Part shown: positions 57,372 to 64,000 of the stretch, in pieces | Numbering within the stretch: the stretch's first letter is position 1 | How the letters are laid out: each line of letters opens with the position of its first letter | NCBI GenBank assembly: GCA_949505625.1 | Contig: CATBQD010000002.1 | Coordinates: 93,650 to 157,649, forward strand | Direction of reading: 5' to 3' | DNA: 64,000 nucleotides | Source of the DNA: an uncultured Bacilli bacterium | GTDB taxonomy: Bacteria; Bacillota_I; Bacilli_A; RF39; UBA660 | Notes under the pieces: generated by a model | What the model was told of the DNA's origin: nothing | The model's input: only the letters and a program-made list of their open reading frames with translations | Database searches by the model: none | Translations under genes and position numbers: made by a program

Positions 57372-57875
57372 ATGAAGAAAAAGGTAATTATAAGTTGTAT
57401 TGTGATAATTATAGTCATGATAGGACTCACAGTATTCTTAAACGAACATTTAAATCAGCCAGCAGAAACAATCGGCAATTATCCTACAGATAATAATATG
57501 AATGAAGGAAATGATACTATGAAATTGTATATCAAAATTGGAAATAAAATTTTAACAGCAACATTAGCTTCTAATTCATCAGCAGAAGCTTTGGTAAAAA
57601 AATTAAAAGGCGAGGATCTTACGATTGAAATGAGTGACTATGCCCATTTTGAAAAAGTAGGTTTATTGGGTTTTCATTTGCCAACCAATGATACTGAATT
57701 TACAACAGAGTCTGGAGATATTATCCTTTATCAAGGAAATCAAATTACCATTTATTATGATACCAATCATTGGAAGTTTACAAAGATAGGAAAAATTGAT
57801 GATATTTCTAAAACGGAATTAAAACAGATTTTAGGAAGTGGAGATGTTATTATAACATTCAGTTTGAAACCATAG
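57372..57875 (+). CDS. Cyclophilin-like-fold protein, membrane anchored
   Basis: MKLYIKIGNKILTATLASNSSAEALVKKLKGEDLTIEMSDYAHFEKVGLLGFHLP. Confidence 0.75.
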   Translation: MKKKVIISCIVIIIVMIGLTVFLNEHLNQPAETIGNYPTDNNMNEGNDTMKLYIKIGNKILTATLASNSSAEALVKKLKGEDLTIEMSDYAHFEKVGLLGFHLPTNDTEFTTESGDIILYQGNQITIYYDTNHWKFTKIGKIDDISKTELKQILGSGDVIITFSLKP

Positions 57876-57942
57876 AGAAGTTTTATTGCCTAAAATTGCT
57901 CTTCATAGTATAATATAATTAGGAATAAAGATTGGAGAAACT

Positions 57943-58281
57943 ATGATGTATAATTTTGAATTAAAAGACCATGAAGAACCCATTGATGTATTTGATGATA
58001 TATGGGTAAGACAAGAAGATAATGAAAAAAGGACATCAGTTGCGCTTACCAATCAAAGATTATTATTTTTAGGTTATGATAAATTTGATTGCAAAGAAAC
58101 CCTCAGAATTGCTAGAAACATAGATTATTTAAGATGTAAAGAAATATATTATCAAATCAATTTAGAAGAAATAATAAATATTGAAAAATTAGAAAACTAT
58201 ATTGTTCATGTATCTGACAGTGTAACTTTTGAATTTGATAATGATGAGTTATTTCACTTAATATTAGAACAGTTAAAGTAA
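57943..58281 (+). CDS. Hypothetical PH-like protein
   Basis: ORF with RBS; VALTNQRLLFLGY resembles PH-domain-like regions. Confidence 0.45.
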   Translation: MMYNFELKDHEEPIDVFDDIWVRQEDNEKRTSVALTNQRLLFLGYDKFDCKETLRIARNIDYLRCKEIYYQINLEEIINIEKLENYIVHVSDSVTFEFDNDELFHLILEQLK

Positions 58282-58385
58282 AATGAATGAAATCTATTTA
58301 AATGATGTCAATAAATTTATTACTAAATATTTAGATTTATTTTGATAATTTGGTATAATCAGGAATTCGAAATGAGGGAACGATT

Positions 58386-58572
58386 ATGAAAAGTATAAAT
58401 ATGTACATGTTGTAGGGAAAGGAACATTTGTTACGATCAAATTTAAAGGATATGAGGAAATTATTAATCAGTATGCTGAAAAAGGTTATCGTTATGTTGG
58501 ATTTATTCCCATTTGTATAACAGGTCATGGATTCATTAGTGAAATAGATTTGATATTTGAAAAGGATGAATA
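58386..58572 (+). pseudogene. Frameshifted DUF4177-like small protein
   Basis: ATGAAAAGTATAAATATG: start frame ends at TAG, but the shifted frame reads ..YEKYKYVHVVGKGTFVTIKFKGYEEIINQYAEKGYRYVGFIPICITGHGFISEIDLIFEKDE*. Confidence 0.7.
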
Positions 58573-58662
58573 AACAGTAATTGAGTTTGTTCTATAGAAA
58601 ATTTGTCTTTGTTTATATTATGTTTCATATAACAAAAACAATGTATAGTAATTGTAGAGGGA

Positions 58663-59373
58663 ATGAGTATGACAGTTAGAAAAATCATTACTGGAATATA
58701 TAGAACATGGCGGAGAAAATCCATTAAAAGGAGAGGTCTCACTTTCAAAAGAAGAAATAATGAAACTAATTTCTGAATACCATCTAACTACTATAGCAGC
58801 AAAATTACGCCAAAAACAATTATTAACTGCACTCAAGGTGGCAGCTTTAGGAACGATGATTGGAGGTATGCTGTTTATAAATACAGGTAATAGGCAATTA
58901 TCAGTTATAGAAAAAAGTAAGCCAACATCTGTATTAGTAGAAGACTCAAAAATAAAAGAAAAAAAAGGAAACACATTTCCTATATTAGACAATTTGAAAC
59001 CAGTACAATCAGATACAATAGATATGGCAGATTTGTATCTAAAACCAGTTGAAGAAATAGTTCTTGAAGTAATATGTGGAAATTGGGGAAATGAACCAGA
59101 GCGTATGCAGAAACTAACAGAAGCAGGATATGACTATTTTCAAATTCAAGGTTATGTAAATCAAGTATTGATTAACAATGTACCGATAACGAATTTAAGA
59201 GCAATTGACGTAATTGCTAGGGAAGTTATACAAGGAAAATGGGGAGAAGGAGAAGAAAAAAACAAAGATTAGAAAAAGTTGGTTTTGATGTTCATTTAAT
59301 CGAAAGTGTTATATTACAAACAGTTGCAGAAGAAAGTTTAGAAACTCCTAAACAATATACAAAAATAAATTAA
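58663..59373 (+). pseudogene. Frameshifted membrane protein with two CW_7 (Cpl-7)-like repeats
   Basis: Frame of 58760 ORF extends upstream (QLEKSLLEYIEHGGENPLKGEVSLSKEEIMKL...) to an out-of-frame ATG; C-term VLEVICGNWGNEPERMQKLTEAGYDYFQIQGYVNQVL, then IAREVIQGKWGEGEEKNKD* continues in another frame as RLEKVGFDVHLIESVILQTVAEES. Confidence 0.7.
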
Positions 59374-59385
59374 ATAATTGAAGGA

Positions 59386-59555
59386 ATGAAAATTAAAATA
59401 TATTAACAAATAATTATTTACTCTTGTACTAGTAGGTGCAATTACATTTAATTAGATATAATACGACAGAAATGATTGCTGATAGTAATAACTATGATGT
59501 ATTAAATACAACATTTGAAAATGAAGATGGAAATGTTTGGAAAGTGGGATTTTAA
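59386..59555 (+). pseudogene. Small secreted-type protein remnant
   Basis: ATGAAAATTAAAATATATTAA after GAAGGA, then fragments TLVLVGAITFN* and YNTTEMIADSNNYDVLNTTFENEDGNVWKVGF* in different frames. Confidence 0.5.
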
Positions 59556-59746
59556 CAAGCGTATCAGATATAAAGAAATATGTTTAAGTAATTAAATAAT
59601 TTGTTAGGGCTATTAGAAGTTTTGATAGCTCTTTTATTTTTAGTGTTCCATTTAATCTTAAATTAATATTATGATAGAAATTTAGTAAAAGTATTGTAAG
59701 AATTGTCACTTTATGTTAAGATAATAATGTCTTCAAAAAGACATAT

Positions 59747-59823
59747 GGTCTGTTGGTGAAGTGGCTTAACACACCACCCTCTCAAGGTGGCATACGTGGG
59801 TTCGAATCCCATACAGACTACCA
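59747..59823 (+). tRNA. tRNA-Glu (anticodon CTC), CCA encoded
   Basis: GGTCTGT/ACAGACT acceptor, CCACC-CTCTCAA-GGTGG anticodon arm, GGGTTCGAATCCC T-arm, CCA. Confidence 0.93.
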
Positions 59824-59899
59824 AATTTGAATAAAAAACAGTGTTTACTGTTTTTTCTTTTAAAATTATGATATATTAGTTAAAAAGGTGGAAGTAAAT

Positions 59900-60856
59900 A
59901 TGAATAAAGATACGTTAAACTTTATGAAATGGCAGTTACTTTCTAGATTGCCTAATGGAAGTATTTATGAAAGAGTCAAAGAAGGTAGGAAAGCAAAAAA
60001 TCTTTCAGAAGATAATTCATTTTATTATATTTATTGGAAAGATTTAAATAGCTCTAATCTAAAGAAGTATGTACTCGGGACCTTCAAAACTAGCGAAACA
60101 AATTATATTTCTTTTATTAGGTGGTTAGATAGAAATTATCAAATGGAAGACTTTTATCAAATAAAAACATCTATTGGAACAATTAAGATTCCAAGACCAA
60201 ACCTAGAGGATTATAAATGTTTTAAAGCAGAATTCCTAGATATTGTCATGCCTTATTTGGTAGAAGAAAATAGACCTCAACCATTCTTGGAAGGACCATA
60301 TGAATATCAGGATGTTACTTTAAAAGCAGGAGATACTGTATTAGATTTAGGAGCTAATTATGGGTTATTTTCAAGTGTAGCACTTGCAAAAAACTGTGAG
60401 GTTTATGCATTTGAACCAACTAGAACAGTCAGAGAAAATTATTTAGAAAAAATTCAAAAAGAAAATCCAAATATGAAAGTTGTTTCGAAAGCGGTTTCAA
60501 ATTATACAGGTGTTTCCAGTTTTGAACTTTGTAAAGAACCTTCTTGTAATAAGTTGGTACAAGATGAAACGGGAATAGAATCTGTACAAGTTGCAACAAC
60601 TACTATTGATGATTTTGTATCTTTCCAAAAATTAGGCCATGTTGATTTTATCAAAGCAGATATTGAAGGAGCAGAGAGACTGATGTTAGAAGGTGCAAGG
60701 AAAACAATAAGAGAGTTCGCACCAAATTTATCTATTTGTTATTACCACAAATTAGATGATTTAAAAACTTTAACAAGAATGCTTCATGAAATAAACCCCA
60801 ATTATGAGATAAAAGCCCAATACCGAAAGTTATATGTGAAAGATAGAAGAAAATGA
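59900..60856 (+). CDS. FkbM family methyltransferase
   Basis: DTVLDLGANYGLFSSVALAKNCEVYAFEPTRTVRENYLEKI; VDFIKADIEGAE. Confidence 0.88.
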   Translation: MNKDTLNFMKWQLLSRLPNGSIYERVKEGRKAKNLSEDNSFYYIYWKDLNSSNLKKYVLGTFKTSETNYISFIRWLDRNYQMEDFYQIKTSIGTIKIPRPNLEDYKCFKAEFLDIVMPYLVEENRPQPFLEGPYEYQDVTLKAGDTVLDLGANYGLFSSVALAKNCEVYAFEPTRTVRENYLEKIQKENPNMKVVSKAVSNYTGVSSFELCKEPSCNKLVQDETGIESVQVATTTIDDFVSFQKLGHVDFIKADIEGAERLMLEGARKTIREFAPNLSICYYHKLDDLKTLTRMLHEINPNYEIKAQYRKLYVKDRRK

Positions 60857-61329
60857 AAGACGTATATCATATATTGGAAAAATATCAAATCTCATATCAA
60901 AAAGCAGAACATGGAGCAGTATTTTCTGTAGAACAATCTCAAAAAATAAAAACATTAATAAAAGGAATTGGGTGTAAAAATCTATTTTTAAAAGATCATA
61001 TTCATTACTTTATTGTAATATTAAATGATGAACATCAAATTCCTTTAAAACAGATTCAAGAGCAAATAAAATCGAAAAGATTAAGTTTTGGAACAGAAGA
61101 GGAATTATTCAAAATTTTAGGATTAAAAAAGGGCTCTGTTAGTCCGTTTGGAATTTTAAATGATAAGGAAAATAAGTGCATTCTGGTAATTGAAAAAAGT
61201 TTAAAAGGAAAAACATTATTATTTCATCCAAATGTCAATACAGCAACGATTTCTATCTCTTATGATGATTTTATTAAATTTGTAACACTACAAAACCATG
61301 AATATAAAATGATAAATGATAAGATGTAA
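60853..61329 (+). CDS. YbaK/ProX-type aminoacyl-tRNA deacylase-like protein
   Basis: KNLFLKD...YFIVILNDEHQIPLKQIQEQI...RLSFGTEEELFKILGLKKGSVSPFGILND. Confidence 0.85.
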   Translation: MKDVYHILEKYQISYQKAEHGAVFSVEQSQKIKTLIKGIGCKNLFLKDHIHYFIVILNDEHQIPLKQIQEQIKSKRLSFGTEEELFKILGLKKGSVSPFGILNDKENKCILVIEKSLKGKTLLFHPNVNTATISISYDDFIKFVTLQNHEYKMINDKM

Positions 61330-61384
61330 CATAAATACTATTGTTTCATCTTTTTTTATGCTATACTTTTAACAGGTGATAACA

Positions 61385-62515
61385 ATGATATATTTAGATT
61401 ATTCAGCAACAACGCCTGTAAATGACCAGGTGTTAGAAAGTTATATAAAAGCGAGTCAAAACTTTATAGGAAATCCAAATTCTTTACATCGTTTGGGAAT
61501 AGAAGCAAATCAGTTAATTAATGATGCAACAGAACAAGTAGCTAATTTACTTCATATTCGTCCTAGTGAAATTATTTATACAAGTGGCTCTTCTGAATCT
61601 AATAATACGGCTATTAAAGGAATTGCCCTCAAATATCAAAATCGAGGAAAACATATCATTACAACAGAACTAGAACATTCTTCTGTAATTGCGCCACTTC
61701 AATATTTAATGGATTTAGGATTTGAAGTAGATTTTGTGAAATTAGATAGCAACGGAAAAATCGATTTAGAACATTTAAAATCTTTGCTTAGAGAAGATAC
61801 AATTTTGGTAACAATTGCTTCTGTCAGTAGTGAATTAGGGATACTTCAACCAATTGAGGAAATTGGAAAGCTCTTAAAAGAGTATCCAAAATGTTTCTTT
61901 CATGTAGATTTGACACAAAGTATCGGAAAAGTAAATTTATCTTTAGAAAATATTGATTTAGCAAGTTTTTCTGCTCATAAATTTTATGGAATGAAAGGAA
62001 TAGGCGTTCTTATAAAAAAAGAAGGAATTTCAGTTGAACCACTCATTCATGGAGGAAAAAGTACAACCGTTTGGAGAAGTGGAACTCCAGCTTTACCATT
62101 GATTGTTTCATTAGCAAAAGCACTTCGTTTAATCCTTCAAGATTCAAAAGAAAAAGAACACAAAGTAAAAGAATTAAATGAATATTTAAGAAATGAGTTA
62201 GAAAAGATAACTGGAATACATATTAATAGTAGTGAAGAAGCAATTCCCCATGTTTTAAACTTTAGTGTTCCGGGGATAAAACCAGAAACATTACAACATG
62301 CTTTAGAAGAAAAGAATATTTTTATATCAACTCAAACAGCATGCTCAAAAGGTGGAAGCCCATCAACAGCAGTTTTCTCTGTTACCCATAATGAAGAATA
62401 TGCGAAAAGTAGTTTGCGTGTTAGTATTTCTCATCTTTCAACCAAAGAAGAATTAACTATTTTTTTAGATGTACTCAAAAAAGCAATTGAAAGGTTACAA
62501 TTAAAGCATGAATAA
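61385..62515 (+). CDS. Cysteine desulfurase (NifS/IscS-like)
   Basis: MIYLDYSATTPVNDQVL; YTSGSSESNNTAIKG; SFSAHKFYGMKGIGVL. Confidence 0.92.
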   Translation: MIYLDYSATTPVNDQVLESYIKASQNFIGNPNSLHRLGIEANQLINDATEQVANLLHIRPSEIIYTSGSSESNNTAIKGIALKYQNRGKHIITTELEHSSVIAPLQYLMDLGFEVDFVKLDSNGKIDLEHLKSLLREDTILVTIASVSSELGILQPIEEIGKLLKEYPKCFFHVDLTQSIGKVNLSLENIDLASFSAHKFYGMKGIGVLIKKEGISVEPLIHGGKSTTVWRSGTPALPLIVSLAKALRLILQDSKEKEHKVKELNEYLRNELEKITGIHINSSEEAIPHVLNFSVPGIKPETLQHALEEKNIFISTQTACSKGGSPSTAVFSVTHNEEYAKSSLRVSISHLSTKEELTIFLDVLKKAIERLQLKHE

Positions 62516-63107
62516 AGTACTTGTAAAAGAAGTAGAAGAATTAGAACATGTACAATATTGTCATTTTGAAAAAGAAACGATTTTAAGCTTTGAACATTAC
62601 ATTAAATTTCAAAACTGTGAATTTGAAAAAGTAACATTTAATGGAGATTTTGAAGGAATTAGTTTTAGGGATGTTATCTTTAATGAGTGCAGCTTTTCAA
62701 ATTCTAATTTTTATGGTTCTAGTCTTATTAAAACTAATTTTCATAGTTGCAATTTAATGGGAACGAATTTTAGTGGAAGTACGTTTCTAGATTCAATTAT
62801 TTCAAATTCCAAAGCTAACTATAGTAACTTTAATAGAAGTATTTTAAAACATTCTAAATTATTAGAAAATGATTTTAGCGAAGCTGGTTTTTCAGGGCTT
62901 AAATTAGAGCAAATAACTTTTCAAAATAATCGTTTTTTAAAGGCTGATTTTCATAATACTGCATTAAAACAAATAGATTTTAGCACTAATGAAATAGAAG
63001 GGATTATTGTAAATTTAGAAGATTTGAAAGGAGCAACTATAACAATGAATCAGGCCATTTCTTTTTTCCCATTATTAGGGATTAAAATTAAGGAGGAAGA
63101 AAAATGA
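62508..63107 (+). CDS. Pentapeptide-repeat protein
   Basis: FNECSFSNSNFYGSSLIKTNFHSCNLMGTNFSGSTFLDS repeats. Confidence 0.88.
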   Translation: MNKVLVKEVEELEHVQYCHFEKETILSFEHYIKFQNCEFEKVTFNGDFEGISFRDVIFNECSFSNSNFYGSSLIKTNFHSCNLMGTNFSGSTFLDSIISNSKANYSNFNRSILKHSKLLENDFSEAGFSGLKLEQITFQNNRFLKADFHNTALKQIDFSTNEIEGIIVNLEDLKGATITMNQAISFFPLLGIKIKEEEK

Positions 63108-63367
63108 GAGTTATAAGTATTAGTGCGATTTGGTGTAGCAGTTGTTTATTGATGAAAAAGAATTATCAAAAAGTAAAAAAAGAATTTCAAAATTTAGAAT
63201 GGATAGATTATGATTTGGATTTTGATATAGAGGCTTCTCATTATCAAGTAGGGGAAAAACTTCCTGTGCTGATTTTTGAAAAAGACCAAGTAGAACAGTC
63301 TAGATTAGTAGGAGAAAAGAAAGTAGAGGAGATTATAAAATGGCTAGAAGAAAATATTGCAAGCTAA
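63104..63367 (+). CDS. Thioredoxin-like protein
   Basis: ISISAIWCSSCLLMKKNYQKV. Confidence 0.8.
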   Translation: MRVISISAIWCSSCLLMKKNYQKVKKEFQNLEWIDYDLDFDIEASHYQVGEKLPVLIFEKDQVEQSRLVGEKKVEEIIKWLEENIAS

Positions 63368-64000
63368 TCATTTTCTTTTCTATTTTAATTGCTTCTTTTT
63401 GTCTTTTGCCTATGTCAGGACAGGCTTCTGAAAAAGTAAAACTCTATTTATTTTATTCTAATAGTTGCCCTCATTGTAGAGACGAAAAAGAATTTTTAAA
63501 TCAGATTAGGAATGAATATTCTAACTTGGAAATTGAACTATTAGAAGTAACAGAAAACCCTGCTAATTCAGAATTATTAGACAAAGTAAAAACAGCACTT
63601 GGAACTGAGAATAATTATGTTCCTTATACAGTCATTGGGAAAATAGGACTTACAGGCTATAATGAAAATATAGCAGGACAAATAGAACATTTTATCAAAC
63701 GATTTTCAAATGAGAAAACAATTGATGTTGTAGAAAAAATAAGAAATGGCGAAAAAATAGAAAACTTGGAAGAGGACACTTCAAATAATAGTTCAAAGGA
63801 AGAAATAGAAGAAGCTCCAATTACTGTTCCAATTTTAGGAAAAATTAATCCTAAAAAAGTATCTTTACCAATCCTTGCTGTTATTATGGGATTTATTGAT
63901 GGTTTTAATCCTTGTGCAATGTGGGTATTATTATTTTTAATTAGCATGCTAATTGGAATGAAAGATAGAAAAAAAATGTGGATTTTGGGAATTACTTTTT
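63340..64000 (+). CDS. Secreted thioredoxin-like domain fused to membrane domain (CcdA/DsbD-like), 3'-truncated by window edge
   Basis: MARRKYCKLIIFFSILIASFCLLPMSGQASEKVKLYLFYSNSCPHCRDEKEF...LPILAVIMGFIDGFNPCAMWVLLFLISMLIGM; open to window end, absent from ORF track. Confidence 0.82.
   Translation, partial: MARRKYCKLIIFFSILIASFCLLPMSGQASEKVKLYLFYSNSCPHCRDEKEFLNQIRNEYSNLEIELLEVTENPANSELLDKVKTALGTENNYVPYTVIGKIGLTGYNENIAGQIEHFIKRFSNEKTIDVVEKIRNGEKIENLEEDTSNNSSKEEIEEAPITVPILGKINPKKVSLPILAVIMGFIDGFNPCAMWVLLFLISMLIGMKDRKKMWILGITF

Noticed and set aside
63657-63947. Minus-strand 96-aa ORF at window end
   Set aside because: Antisense to the open + strand thioredoxin/CcdA-like gene, which the ORF track omitted only because it lacks a stop in the window.

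Overview
AT-rich, gene-dense chromosomal window. Most genes are on the + strand. The content is typical of a cell-walled, anaerobic gut-type Firmicutes/Bacilli lineage; this taxonomic reading is inference only. I see no rRNA, CRISPR array, IS transposase or prophage structural genes. Core genes include murF-like, ddl, T-box-regulated gltX, pepF-like, a nifS-like cysteine desulfurase, a cadC/cadA-like metal efflux pair, and two ABC-transporter/two-component modules, one of which looks like yxdJKLM-yxeA. There are two tRNAs: Gln-CUG and Glu-CUC. The accessory regions of most interest are: (i) 1-5.3 kb, with a zinc-ribbon-repeat nuclease-like protein, a possible structured RNA or non-ATG small ORF, a stand-alone squalene/phytoene-synthase-like protein and a metallophosphoesterase-nucleotidyltransferase fusion; (ii) 25.4-26.9 kb, a tight ASCH / YjbR-EVE / tRNA-binding-domain gene trio; (iii) 27-32 kb, a Bce/Yxd-type module with an unannotated 42-aa membrane ORF and 11-bp-period TTGTAA direct repeats that recur at the second ABC/TCS module; (iv) 57.2-59.6 kb, a cluster of small decayed genes that read as frameshifted. 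Family calls come from reading motifs in the translations; no database search was run.
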